A stretch of 64,000 bases of DNA from Phoronis australis (lineage: Eukaryota > Phoronida > Phoronidae): NCBI GenBank assembly GCA_002633005.1, contig NMRA01000433.1, positions 171,615-235,614 on the forward strand. Reading direction: 5' to 3'. Of this stretch, positions 20,201 through 35,200 are shown one piece after another. The notes beneath the pieces are model-generated. The model did not search any database. It was not told the origin of the DNA and saw only the letters and a program-made list of their open reading frames with translations. The translations under genes and the position numbers were made by a program. Numbering within the stretch: the first letter of the stretch is position 1; each line of letters begins with the position of its first letter.

Positions 20201-23200
20201 CTGAAACGAATGAAGACAGGGAATAGATGAGTTGAGTCAAAGAGGGAGACAGTAGAGTAAACAACAGCAATAAAACCTGCAGATTTTAACTTAGTAAACA
20301 TGCAAATTTTCTGAAAGTTGAAAGCCTGTTGAATTCGATTTTTGACTTTTTATCAATCTGTCAATAATTCTGACTTAAGTCTAACAACACTGCTATTTCA
20401 CTGCCACATAGTTTCCAGTCAAGGCTCAACGATTGTGCCACAAAGCACATCAAAGTCCAAGTCTCACAGTAATATAACCAAGTCACTTTGAGCAACTACA
20501 CTGCACTAGGAAGACAGTTGCTTCCCTCTACACCAGTTTACTACAGGGTATTCTCTAGAACTCAGTCTGCCAGCGTTATCCTCCATCAACTGACCTAGTT
20601 GCACAAGAATAACATTGACTGTGTCCAACGCTGACTGAACCTTAGAGTTTGCATCCTCAGATGCCGTCTTCGCCTCGCCCGCCTTCATCAGTGCCTGGAG
20701 GAAAGAGAAAGAGAGAGCAAAGTGTTATCACTAGCTGCTAGTCAATAACCCTGTAGTCATTAACAACTCTGCTTTAATACCAAATGTAAGTTTATCACTG
20801 AACAAATCATAGACATACATGCCACGTTGTTTTCATATCAATGACATTAACTATATTGAACAGCTAGACTCTTATACATATTGATAAAGCATAAAAATGG
20901 TTCCAGGTCATCAGTGCAATCTGTCCACCTGAGAGGTTTGCGCACGTCTGGTGCAAAGTTTACCGGATCACCTGTAAGTGCTTCTTTTACACTCTCAAAA
21001 ACATTTGCGCATGGACGATGGAACCGGTGAAACAGTACTAAGCTTTTATTAAGTTGTAGATACACACTCCAATATTTTGTATAATTATGATTTCATGCAC
21101 AGCTTTTGGACCAATATCTGTGCACTATCTATCCCAATCCCTCACCTACATCCCGGTTGCATTACCAAGCCTACCCCACCCCCCCAGCGGCACTCTCTAC
21201 GAGACTGCCTCCTAGTCCCACTCCCCACTTACCTACCTCCTAGTCCCACGTCCTGGCCAACCATGCCACTCCAATCAACTACTTTCTTCCTAGCTGCACT
21301 CCCTAGCCAAGTTTCCTACTCCAATCCCCAACCTACTTCCCAGCCATGCTCCCTAGCCACCCTCCCCACTCCAATTCCCCAGCAACCTCCTTCAGGCCAA
21401 TCTCTACTTGCTTACCTCCTAGCCCCAAAACCCAGACAGCTTTCCCAATCAAATCTCCCACCTACCTCCTAACCCCAATNCCAAGCCAACCTTCCCACTC
21501 CAACAATCCGCCACCTACCTCCTAACCCCACTCTCAAGCAAACCTTCCCACTTCAATCTTCCACCTACCTCTCTAGCCAGCTTACTGTCCTCCTTGGCCA
21601 GATCCGTCTGCTCAGTGATCTTCTGCTCCAGATCATCTAGCTCCATCATGAGCCGTGATGCCTCGCTTGTCTGTTGGAGTGCCTTATCCTGGGCCTGTAA
21701 TGCTTCTTTCTGTATCTTGGTTGCATCCTACAACAAACGCAAGAGTAAGACAGGTGACATTGACAGAAGTGGCGAATGGAAAGCATTTTTTAACTCAGGT
21801 TTTGGTTTCATGTGGCAAAGCTCATGCACGTCATTCAAAATACGTTTCAGCGTCCAATAAAAAAGTTTCAGTCCTCGCACAATCAAAAAAAGGAACTCTG
21901 AAATTTGATTCATTTTCGCATTTCCAAAATTAAAAATCTTCGTCCACACGTTACGGCAGACAAAAAGTACTTAAAGACAGTCAGCAAAGTAAGGTGAATA
22001 CCTAATTAATAAAAGATACGCCCAGAACACACATAGAAATGGAGCACTCTTAAGACTGAAACTTGGAGAAATTGAATAACAAATGATAACGGTAATGGCG
22101 CTGGTTGTTGATGGTGAAGATGACGGCAAAAAATCTAAAGAAATCGTACAGAAAACTTAAAACTACGCCAAATTGAATCAATAAAATACTAATGAGACAG
22201 TGACGGAATGTTGTGAAATAAAGTACGCCAAACAGAAAGGCAGACACATTACTTAGGCCTTCTCCTGGTCCATTGCAACAGACACTGCTCATACTCAGCA
22301 AGTCTACCAACCTGCTTGAAGAATTTTGCAAGTATTTAGATGTTTTTCCTTAGCTACGACAATTTTCACTAAAACTGCTTAACTTCCAAAGCATTCTGAC
22401 TCTTGTAATGCTTTGGTAATTGAAACAACGAGGGAACATAAATGGTGTTCTGGTTTCATCACTGAACGAAACAAGCTGATGATAATGATGATAATCACGA
22501 CAATAATGATGATAATAATGACGAAGAACGTGAATGATGACGACTAGAATGATTAAGAAACATCGCTTTGTACAATGCATGTGAAACCAACGAAAGTGCA
22601 GTCAGGAATCAGTAAGGGACAGCAGTCATCAGAAAATCTAAAAACCTCAAGAACAATAAGTCGTTGTAAAATGGAAAACAAACTTCAGAAAGCCCTTGAC
22701 AACAAGAACCCTCAACGCAAATTCTAAAACGATCACCTGCAGGACAGCGGCGATTTAGCTCCGCAAAACAAAATATGCCTGATTTCAGGCAAAAACTTTG
22801 AGCGGTCGACGACACACATATTATGCGAATTATGTGAATTTCAGGCGAATCATAGAAGAGATGAACCTGTAGTACGCAAGACAAAGGAAAAAAATGGCAC
22901 ATCAAATAACTGGTAAAGAAGTGTCACACAATAAGCTCAACTGTTCGCTAAAATAAATTTTACAGCGATACCACTGCCCTCTATTACCTTCTAAACAAAT
23001 CACCAACAATAAGATCAAGCGTTCTAGTTTGACACAGAGCTCTATATTAGTAAAACACGCAATAACTCTGCTTACACCCGCTGCTTTCTGTGCCAATGCC
23101 TCGGCTTCGACTGCATCAGCAGCGGCCATATTGGCATCCGCCTCAGCACCCTTCACTGCAGCTTCTGCTTCCTTCGTTTTGTTTCTGGCAATTTGTATCT

Positions 23201-26200
23201 TATCCTCAATAGAGGGCACTAGCTTTAGTGCATCCTCCGCCTTGTCTTTGCTGTCCTGAACCTTCTGATCAAACTCCTGTAAGATCATGTGATATCATGT
23301 GAATACAGATATCCATATCTCTAACAACATCATGTGGTAAGTGTACACAGACAGTATTCTACAGAAACTAGACAGAAAAAATGTAAATCCAATTACAAAT
23401 AAGCAATTAACAGCTATACACAGAGACTTAAGTTTGACGAAATCGCTACGCTAATATGATGCAATAAGACTACCCATGGCAAAAACTTTGTCTAAGTGAG
23501 GCGGAGTCTTAAAAATTCAGTTAAAATCTGTCCAGTTTATTTTGAAAACTACGTTTACCAGAATTCAAACAATGACAATACACTACCAGTACTGCAACGA
23601 AACACTAATACATCACGATAGCACAAAATTCACAGGGGGTAATAAAACAATTATCTTCTCTGCCAGGACCACAATCCTGGGTTAAGATTTGTTCAGTTAC
23701 ACAGTCTAACATGGACAGTTGTATGACTAAGAGCAGCTTCACAAAGAACAACTCAAGGTTCACTTTCACCTAGACATTTTTTCAAAAAAGGTCATCTAGG
23801 CAAATGCTGAACAGTAATATCAGAATTTTATTGCATAGTTTTCATTCTATCAAAGCTTAAGTAAGTACAGTAGACCTTACTCTTTGACAAGGGATAACGT
23901 CAGATTTGGAGTTGTATTCTCTCTAGCTGAACATGAAGACGCAAATCTCAGTGAAAATAAAACAGATTTATCGGTGATGTCACTCAGTGACATCTCAATA
24001 CTTAACAGTGGTGATGGCACCATCGATAGCAGACTTGTGAAAAACAAGAGCATATATTCAATGTTTAATCATCGGAGTCTTTACATCACCATAAACACAT
24101 TCAGAAAATCTTTAATTTCTGTCAGCAGTCTACCGTTAATGCACGATATGAAACGTATTGATTGCGCTGAAAATTGCAAGACTTAATACAGTGCAAATAC
24201 ATGTGCACGCCCTTTGGGCATACATAAAAACTAATCCACCAACCTTAAGTGTGTTCAGCGTGTTTTGTGCGTCCTTCAAGGTCTTCTCTCCTCTGGTAAC
24301 CGCATCCTGAGCCTCTGCACGAGCCACATCTGCGTCTACTAATAGTTCATCGGCAGCCTAACAGAAATACAACATTTAGACGCTGTTTGACGGACGTCCT
24401 GAGTCTAATCATTGTATTCACAAGTCGAAATTATTTTGGACATTTTACATTCGACTTTAATACACAATCAAAAAGGTGTCTCATTTTTCTGTGCTATAAT
24501 ACAGGTCATCGAGTGCAAGGCAGCATTAGACAGACATCCACGTAAACCATAAACTCGAGCACAGAATAATAGAAAGCTAAATTATCTTGACTTTGCACAA
24601 AAGAAGAACAGAAAAAGTGAAAAACAATTTCAAGTGCGATTTCAAGTACAAAGAATAGATCTTGAGTACTTCATTATTGGCTGCTGAAGAAATCCTATTT
24701 GCTATTTTTTTTAAAGTGCATTGATTTTCAATATTCAAAGATGGCTAACATTTAAAAACAGTCATGTTGGACGTTTGCCTTACTTATTGTTTGTTTTTTG
24801 ACCTTGAAACTGGGTCTTACGCTAAACAGGCGCGTTGTTTACGACTGCAATTAATCAATACGCATTTGGCCAAGCCCTTGAATAGCGACTAGCTCATTTC
24901 AATCTGTGACAGCACCACTACTGAGGAATTCGTTGATTACTCTGGGGTAAACAGTGCACACTTTCTCATCCACTTATGTGCACATCCCGTTAGCGTAAGA
25001 CTTGTCTAATCAGGCAACATAACCGGGCGAGACTACGATATGCAATTTGTGCGCTGTATGAATTTTTGTCCCAGGAGAACCCTGTAGACGTTCTAATGTA
25101 GAATGAATCGAGTAACACTAAACAATAGATGGAATCATAGATTACAGACAAGAGATTTGCAATTGCGACATTTTCTTATGTACAACCCTAGAAGAGGCGC
25201 CACTCTCCTAAATTACCAATTTCAGCTTCCGGTTAGTGTATTGTGATAGGAAATTCTCGTATCTATTTTACTGTCCAGTACAATGAAAATAATTTCGGCA
25301 TTGAAACACTGTTCAAAGTCTTTCAATAATAGAACTGTTAGTATCGCGAGTACTTTTGGCACCTGACCACACAACCGCCGGCCATGATTAGCAGATGACG
25401 TACGTGCCAGAAGTAAAACTTGCTAATTTCACCAGGTGTCGCTAGTGAATAGAGATGTCACAGTTTATGCGTAAGATCACAGATTTCGTCCATTGCAAAT
25501 GCACGGAGTTGGCGGTCCATGCACTATAGTATATGATGAAACCAATGTATTGAGATTGACAGTGCAGCCACAACCTTCATCACAGTGTCTTTAGCACTTT
25601 CTCAATTTGACTTCACATTCTAGCACACTGGATCAACTAGGGTCACTGTTTACAGCATGCAGTGTCGCCTAGTGGTATAGGTGTTGGCTTGCTTTACTCA
25701 AGGTAACCTTTGACCCTCACCTTTGGACGATCCTTACCTGTTGCTGTGCCTTTCCCTCCAGCAAGGTTTCTTCCACTTTACCAATCTGCTGGCGAGCATC
25801 GTCAATCAGATCTTGGTGACGATTCATGACACTGTTGGCTTCAATGGATAAATCTTCAGCCTGAAAATAACAATCATAACGTACAGAAGTTATTCTTTTC
25901 ATGTAAAATTAAAGCTGGAATATATGCAGTTATTGGTGGCAATTGTTCTCATTGGGCCAGCAAATGAACTCTGTTCCATCCACGATTTAAAAGAGATTGC
26001 AGGAGACTGGATGCCCAAACTGTATGGATGTGAGCAAGTCACATGGTCCATCCCATTGCACGAAACAAAAAAATTAAAATCCAAATCAGATCACTTTTTG
26101 AAGATTAAAACTAGTTTATTGATAACATGCAACAGTGTCCACTGCCACTAAGAACATCCAGGGACGTGTTTTACAAAAAATAACTCAAGACTTTGGTCTT

Positions 26201-29200
26201 ACCCTCCCATTTACTAAAAGTTGTTTTTCTATGTATGAGCGGATTTTGCTCTGGCAGCTTTTTTGACAATTTTTGTCTTAGATTTTGTGGATACAAAATG
26301 TAGTGTCCAATATTTGAGAAATATGAGGAACGCTGCTTCAGAATCAAGAAAATTCAGTATTGCCCTGAATTTGTGTATCCCAAATTTAGACACTGCAAAA
26401 CTGGAGAAGTTTTACTGTAACTAAGTGGACAACTGAAACAACCGAGATCTGAGGAATGTTGCACTCATCTCAGTCAACACCTAGCAGGTGTAAGAATTCA
26501 CAAAAATTAGCCTTTTTTACAACATTTCCCATATGTCTAGCAAAATACCTTATTTTTGCCGAACTGCGTAGAAATTTGTTAACAATTTATCTGAGGTCAA
26601 AGATTAAAGAGCTCTTACTCAAATTTAATCTACTGCCTGGCATAGAGCAGTGCCGCATGCACCCTCAGTCTTTTCATTCACCGAGTCGGTATAATATTAA
26701 ATCAACCGGGTGCACAGGTTATAGAAAAAAGCCTGGTAAAACGAAGACAAAACGTAGTTTTGATCCTGAGGGAGTTGTGCGTCTGCATGCATAAGACCGT
26801 TAAGATGAGTGCTCCGAGTTGCCTTATGCCTCTGTGACTTTGTGTTCACGAACACAGCAAGTTGTGAAAAGTATTACAAACATATGAGGCATTATGCACC
26901 GTTTATTGTTACAAGTTGGAAAATATTTGAGGAAATTTTGAATAAAACATCCAGTATTTGGCCTTGTAACACTCAGGAGAGCAGGGTGGTCTTTGTAGCT
27001 CTTTAAAAAATATTCAGGAAATTCTGATTCTGAAAACTACAGCGAAGCTTCTATGATTTACACGTTCAAACCTATCTAACAACAACAACATGTCAACAAT
27101 AGAATGAAATTTCAACAGCACACAGTGCAATTATCTCATTAAATCATCAATACTTCCAATTAACAGCTGATAAAATAATATGACAGGTGTCGATCACTGA
27201 AACTAATTTCTAAATGACACGAACAATAGTCTTCACTATGACCACTAACTACCATACTAAGGCACCCAGTTCACGTGCATGACATGCCCATCTTGTTGCC
27301 TAACGAGCTTCGGAAACAATCCATAAAAAGCTGAGGACTAAGGAATCTCGCTTGATTATTGATTTAGGCTAAATTGTCTCCAGCGTAAAGATTTCTGATC
27401 ATCCGTGACCAATCTAGAGACAAACACCTTAAATGCAGTCAAGAGAAGATATTTATCAATCCGCGTCAATGAGCCGTCATTTCCATGCACAACAATTGCC
27501 ACTAATCAAAGAGAGAGCCACTAAGTCATTTCAGTATCACGCACTATTTCAAAAATTCTCCAATTTGAGACATGAAATATTATTTACTTTGCACAAGGTC
27601 TACGCCAAGAGATAATATTGGCCCACGCAAATTTAAGAATCACCGGAAAGATGGCACAATTACCCACACTGCAGATTGAAAGCACATTGTCCGAAATTTG
27701 AGAACTATGGTGAATGCCAAAATCGCTCTTGACAGTCCCAAGTCAGAGTGTTTCTGCTGTAGATTCACAGCAGTGGGCCATCAAATTCACTGGTGCTTTA
27801 GTAAGACAGGGAAGCTGTCCGCAAAGGGATAATTTTCAAAAGTAGTTAGTTTGTTTCCTCACCACTCGGATCTCTTTTACATAAAAATTGATGTCAAACA
27901 TGTCCACTATAAGTGACAATAGACAAAGGCTTCCTACTGCTGCCCATACGTGCCACTCAGTTAGCGAAGACAGAATGTTCACCTTTATGCCAACTGAAAC
28001 TGCCAGCAAAGCAGTAGCAAAAATCACATTGCAAACGGTCACATTACAAGCGTCTTTTCCTGCTAGCGAAAGTGCCGCTGAAAATGCCAATGTCATAGCC
28101 TCTTAGTGAAAAATTCTTATGTATGACAGTTCAAAACGTAACAACTAGAGTTGTGGAGAGCCACTGACGTAAAAACTATAAATTATAAAAACAATCAGAG
28201 TTAACAATGTTCTAAATAATTCATGATTATTGAAGTGCTGTCATTAAAGGAATCCTGGATCTGTGTGCAGTTTTAAAACCATCAGCAATTTGGCAAGGAC
28301 TCATTATCATGACTACAGAACAGATGTTACGGCTGCAATTGGAGTTAACCAATTTTGGTAAGCCATCTTTGCAACATCAGTGTATAGAGAAATGCAATGT
28401 TTGTGTATGTTATGTTTGTTAAAAGCTCAGTGGCTTACTTTCACAGAAACTTATTTCTCAAATGATGTGTGAGACACTTAAAGATGTAGGACCTTATTAA
28501 CATGTTTGTGTATAAAGCCAAATGTCAACAAAATTGTAGATTTTAAGATGAATATGTCAGTCTCAATATGACCTGGAAAATATGTAGCAAGCATTTAAGT
28601 CGTGTCTGCCCGCCATCTGTTGACCACATCACGTGACCTGCATGGTTAGCAGAATGCCCCTGGTAGGGGCAGAAATATTTTCGGACTTACATTCATTAGG
28701 TCACATGATGTGGCCAACAGATGGCGAACAGACATGACTTAAATATTCGCATTATAGATTTTAAGTCGGTAAAAGGAAACATTTCCTGATGGAAAGGCAG
28801 TAGAATTTGTTTTTTTGACTTTTTAACATTCAGTTATTAATTGGGTCATGAGAGAATGTCTTATCATTCATTTTTGTTTTATACAACTTGACAATGTATT
28901 CCAATATGGTGTCATACAGCAGAGTTTCATATCAATCCGACCAGTCATTTCTGAGATTGTTCCAAAATTGGCCCTATTTCTAGAGCGCACACTTTTTCAG
29001 TGGTTACGTTTAGTCTTCTGCATGACACACCTGCAAATATTGTTTTTAAAAAAGAGGTTAAAACATTGACATTTTATCGACATACGCTTCTAGACATACA
29101 TAACGCAATTCACTGCTTGATCAATTTAGACTCATTTGACAACAAGTTGCAAATTCGTTTTAAAATCAGTGATTTCTCACACCACCACCAGGCGATTAAG

Positions 29201-32200
29201 CAGAGCAATTTCAAATGCATTGTTTTCTCTCCTTGCATCCAAGCATGATGCTGAGACAGGTTTGAAAATCTTGATCTACATTTGAAAAGCCGGAGTGCTT
29301 ATTCCTTTTCTAGACAGCTGCTTGCGTAGTGACACTAGAAATTCTACGCACTCAGACAGTGAAACCTAATTTTTGCCGCCACCAAATTTTAGAAATAGGC
29401 AATGTCGGTCGTAAAAGATCAAGGATTAAAATCGAAGTTGATTCATCTATGTTTTTGTTCCACACCATGTGGATGCGTGAAAACAGTGTGTAATAAATTA
29501 TTTTTAACAAGTTTATAAACTGGCTAATCCATTTCAGACTCTGCTAATACAAAAGCATTGTTTGATATTTGAAAAACATGATAAACGTCAAGCTTCAGAA
29601 TCAAGAACATTCAGTTCCAGCAGTGTCCCAAATTTTACACAAAATTTTCACCGTTCACGTTCTCTTAGTTTGGACCAAAAGTGACAGTAAAGTAAAATCC
29701 CTCTTTTTCTAACAAAAATAATTGTTAAAATTGCCACATTTCTATTTATCAGAGACTTCAGCCCTGTTGCACATGCTCAAGATCTTACCGATTGTTACTT
29801 GGTAATAGCTACGCCAAACAAACGCGTTTAAAGCAAAGAAAATTGTCCTGTAAAGCTATTTTTGATGAGATTTGACAAGATGAAATTTCACCTGTCCGCC
29901 TGAGTGTTTCACAGGCTGAAGCATTTTTAATTTAATTAATCAAATCTTTTAAACACGCATTCAACTTATTGTGCGAGTCAAATCTTTTGTCACTCATACA
30001 GCTACGGTAAATGAGTATAGCTACTATCCAACTGAGACATGCATGGCTATCCAAAAGTCAGGAAAGACTCAACAGAGCCATAACAAAAACTCTAAGAAAC
30101 ATGAATAATGTTATATGCAAATTCCTGAAGGTAAAAGGTTTTTTGTGTGATCGGTAATTCATAGGAATTCTACTTTCATATGGACAAATGCAAATGAGCT
30201 GGAAAAAGATTTGAGAACAGGAAGTAATCATTCAACAAGAGCGTGAATATAATGCAATATTCATCATTACAACTTTTCTCATTTACATTTTGTCACTTCA
30301 GTAAATTACTCTGTAGTGGAGTGTACTGGGTTGCACAAGGATACAACGTTCTATCACTTTACCCATCATAAGAACTACCCATCCCCTTCAAAGGGTTTGG
30401 AATGACTAATGACAAAAAAGAGGAAGATTTTCCAAGTGATGTATTGTTCCACAAATAAATAATCTTGTGTGATATTTTTTGTGATGTAAAATTTAGGTGA
30501 AATAAATCTTCTTGCATGAATCAAGTCAAAATAATGATAAAAAAGAGATGAAAAAAGAGATAAAATAGAAACCAAATTAGAAGAAATCAAAACCAATGGA
30601 AACCAAAAAGAGGAAATCGTGTTAAAAGAGAAAAAACGAAGCCCTGGGACAGCAAAGTTATCGCTAGTTCCATCGGTATGGATAAAACACCAGATGGCGT
30701 AGTTGAATCTCATGCCTTTGTATAGATGTATCACAACCTCTAGTGATTTACTCTGTTGGACTAGGCTCAACTTTTCCAATTTCAGCGCAGTTGCGCAACT
30801 TTGAAGATTAATCTACCTGTTTCGAAAAGTCGAAGTTCCAAAGGCTGCTTAAGTTCAGAAGTTATGCCTTCTTACTGACCAAAACACTTCATAACAGGAA
30901 GTCGAGACATTGGCTGGAAAGCAACATTTATCTAGAACTAATAGGATACAGTATAGCACGCTTAAAGAATTCATTTTATTCGTATCTCTTTCCATGTAAC
31001 ATGCAAATGGGTCATTTAAATGAATGCACAATGTGACAATACAGCACCGATTATGGCTGTGTATATATACACTGACATGACACACTGAAACGAACTGTGT
31101 TCCTGAGATCTTGTTAAACATAATTTAGGGCTGGAACAAGAGGAAGACACTTTCTTTCTTTCACAACACTAAAGAGAAGCATGTCCCATGTAGTTATTCA
31201 AATATCACACAGACAAATATCATAGCGCCATAAAACAGAAGTAGCTTAAACCCTACTACAGGCGATCACAAAAATGAATTGCAGAAGAACCGATATGCGT
31301 TGAAAATGCTTGAAGTGGAACTTGCACGCAAATTCTTTATCTCAGTGATTGCTTTGTCAAATTAGTTAGAATCACAACATATAGCGACGATGTGGATATG
31401 AAGTACGTTGAAAATTGCCAGGTGTTTCCATATTAGAACGAGTTTTGTTCTAAATATGATTCGGCATAAATAACTCAACTGTGTCCAGTAAGTATCGTGA
31501 CGGAGTGTTGGGGTATAGCACTGTATGATGCGGGCTATGCGAGCCCCCAAGGTATCTCATTAGTGCAAAGGTCACCTATTTGCAGAATTTTTTCACATTT
31601 ACAAGTTGTCAATGAATACAACTGTGGGACGGGAGGGGGGGAGGGGGTAGTAGACTAATGATCATTTGCAAGGGCTCCGCAGTTTCAGAACCAATTTTCT
31701 ACACTAAAAACAGACATCAAAGAGTTTCTCAAAACATGGAACCCCTATTGGTGAATATTGCTGAACGAGGTTTGAAAAACCCAAAAGTGTCACACAAACC
31801 CCCAGAGGGTCATCGCGTTGAGTAAATAGGTATGCACCAAGGTGGTAATTCTCGGTTGGTCGATTCTACAAGCCAGGCTTCATGGTTACGGCACGTTTAC
31901 ACAATGGGCAGGAAATGTTTACCCTCTCAGCAAACAGTCATAAGTTGTGCATTTGAATTAATAAAGAGAGATAATCTTGATAAATACTACTGGTGAAAAT
32001 CAATGCAGTGTCACCTCCGAGACAATAAACTTTCCACGGATCATGTGATTGCACAGAGCAAACCTGACAATCTAACTGAAATCGTAGTCGACAAAGTCAA
32101 CAACTGATATTCCATAACGTGAGTAATGAACCAAGATATCGCATGCAAATCTTTGTAACATTGCCTCGATCTCTACCTGATGCAGGTAAATCAATAACAT

Positions 32201-35200
32201 TAGCAATTAGCATGGCATTCACTAATTTGAAATCAAGGAGAATTAAATAGAAGGCACTCTCCGCCTAATACAATAAAATCCCATCAATTTAGGACACAAT
32301 GCAGCGGACAGGTGAAATTCTATTTTCTTATTTCCTCGCAAATAATAACAACACCTGACCATGATGACGCTTTGTCACATCCAAGTTCCGTACCACAGTT
32401 ACAAACAGGAAATATATTGCAAAAATTGTGGACATTCACAACGTTGTCAGAAGGTTGCAACCAGTATAGTGGTGATGATGAAAATTCATTTTGTCAAATT
32501 TACTAACGAGATAAAATATTAACAAAAGTTATTATATGATTAGCTTAATTTGTAGTGAATAGATGTCATAAACAACATTTAGCAAAGTTTTGATAATTAG
32601 CAACTATCTCATCAGACTACGGAAATCTAAGATTACAATGCTCGCAATGGTTTTGAACAAAAAGACTGAAAAATTGTTTAGTATTAAAACACTCAGTCTC
32701 CATGGCAACTGCACAAACTGGAACAGAAGTGCGAAGTCAATTACCTTAAAAATTCTCCAGCCTGGGTAGCCACTAAAATTTGGGACACTGAAATTTAAGC
32801 CAAAATAGAATTCTCTTGATTACTTGATTTTGAATATTGTGACATCAGACAAGGAGCATTGTATTAATGAAGTCTGAGTGAGATAACATCAATGCTAACA
32901 CAACAGAAATGGGAATGGGTAATTTTTCTATCTTTTTCGTAATCCTTGAAGTTGAGATGGCCAATAAAGCTGATTTCTAAAATTTGGTACAAACTCTCTG
33001 ATCGTGGGCAAAATATCAATTCTTCCTTTTCCAAGATTTCCACTTTGTTTTCATGGTCAAAATAAAACGGAATAATACAAAAGGAAAATATGTGTATGGC
33101 AATTCTCCATTTATTTTACATAAAAATAATCGCCAAAATGACCATTGTCCATTTTCAGTGGCCGATTGTCTTCTTGAAAATAATGTTAATTTCAGCAAAT
33201 GCTGTTTTAAGACATCAACACACTGCTTGTAATAGACCAAAATGTTTTAAATATTTTGTGCAGAAATATAACAAATCAAAACTTCAATTATGGCTCATAT
33301 TGTAAATAAGTTGAAGAATTACGAAATATTTGTTGAAATTAAGTTAGTAAAAGCTACTCAGCTTCTAAAAGACCCTTTACACCAAGGTCAATGTTTTGGG
33401 GAGTATTGGTCAGTGTGAAATAGTAAACTTCTTTGCTGGACCAAAGTTGAGAATCACAGCTTAACTCCTCAGTCCATTTAACAATAGAGCATTTAAGCTT
33501 GCAATGTTTACTTGTGTACCATGGGAGGTACTGGCAGATGTCTATGTGAATAATTCACACACTTTCTTGTCACTTCATAATATGAAATTTGAATATTAAT
33601 TATTCTACCACTATGCGCACTTGATTTCATTTATCCTCAGAACATAAAACCCAATTCTTCACATTTAAAAAATACGCAAGCTACGAACTAAAAGTCCCCT
33701 GTAAAAATAGAATTTTTACTGTACAGGGGCCACTCTCACTAGCATAAAAGTTTAGGTTCAAATTTAAGGGTCCATTCCTGGAGGCCATATACAGATGTGC
33801 TGTTGAGATGGGTACAGACTTCTTCAAAGTCACATTCCCAACAAAAGACTGCCAACCTCGATTAGGGTTAAGTATGGCCCAATCAGCAAGTCTGGGTATT
33901 TTGCTAACTACTTACAAAACTATACATTTTAACTCATTTAAGCTACACATTTCTGAAACTAGAAAGCTTATAGGAATTGATTGTTTATCAATTTGTCACT
34001 AACTAAACGTAGAAAATAAATCTGAAACTAAAAGAGGTGATCCAGATCGTCTACAGGATACTATTGTTTGATGAAACGTAGAATATATTATATATAGGGT
34101 AAATACAACAACAATAATGGATCACTTGAGATATAATCACACCCTTTGTCAACAGAAAAAGAAACAAAGACATTAATTGAGTAATGTGACATTTAGTCAA
34201 ATAAAGGTTCATTTATAATGGCAAAACGATGGTTTTAAGAACAGGGGCAAATTTTATTTGATATAAATTTTCAAGATCACACCTCAAAAATATTGTTAGT
34301 TTTCTAAAATATTGTTTCGTTTATGCAAATCGTTAAAATCACAATTTTTTTGATGAATGCCCCTGATGCAAAATTGGAACATTTTAAAAATGAAAGCGCT
34401 CGGACGAGTGACATTTGGCGAAATTAACTAAACCAGATGACGATAGAGATGATGACGAAGATGATAAATATGATAATAATGGTGGCAATGATGAACAATA
34501 TAACATTCATATGACGAACATAGATGTCAGAAATCAATAAGAAATAGGCTACAATCTTGTTCCAATAGCAGGTAAACTAACGACAGTGCAGCAAAATCAG
34601 TCAACAAAGGAACAGCGTCATCAGAAAATCTCAAATAATTCAATAAGTAGACGTCCTAGGGAAAAATGGAAAATATCTTCTGAAAGCCCGTTCAAAACTC
34701 TTAAGAGATAGTTTCGCAAAATTCTGTAAAATTTTTGAAGAAATTTTGCATTTTTTTGAAATTCAAAGTCAAATAACTCGAAAACCGTAAGTCTGAGAAA
34801 AAATTGTTACAGGCCATTTTAAAGGGTATACCTCAGAGAATCCACATGCAAAATTCACGTCATTTTCTCTTTCCGTGTAAAATGGCACCCCAGCACGACT
34901 GAAAATGGGTCAAAATGTGCCAAATCCACCATCTTGAAAGCAACTTCAGGTTGAGCAGCGATTAATAATGACTAGTCACAGAAAAATAAAACATTAAAAA
35001 TTTTGAAGCGATTGGTCCTATGATGCGCCCCTTACAGGATAAAAAACCATTTTAGCCTGAAATTGAGGTGCGCATGCACAATTGGTGATATTTCCACCAT
35101 CTTTGACCAGAAGTAAATGATGTCCAGCACATCTGTAGCACACGTGTGTTATAATAAACGTGCCCATTTTCAGCCATGTAAATACGGCCTCTATGAACAT

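Noticed and set aside
21077-21472. 131-codon Pro/Ser/Leu-rich open frame on plus strand
   Set aside because: Translation of the pyrimidine-rich minisatellite in a laminin intron; the repeat unit, not selection, explains it.
25655-25740. tRNA-like stretch beginning GTCGCCTAGTGGTATAGG
   Set aside because: A box-A-like start is present, but the box B position reads CCTTTGACCC and the arms do not pair; at best a tRNA-derived relic next to a laminin exon.
30375-30779. 134-codon minus-strand frame (MEKLSLVQQSKSLEVV...)
   Set aside because: Overlaps the purine-rich dispersed repeat shared with 36.3 kb; the Phe/Ser/Tyr-rich protein is the antisense of that repeat.
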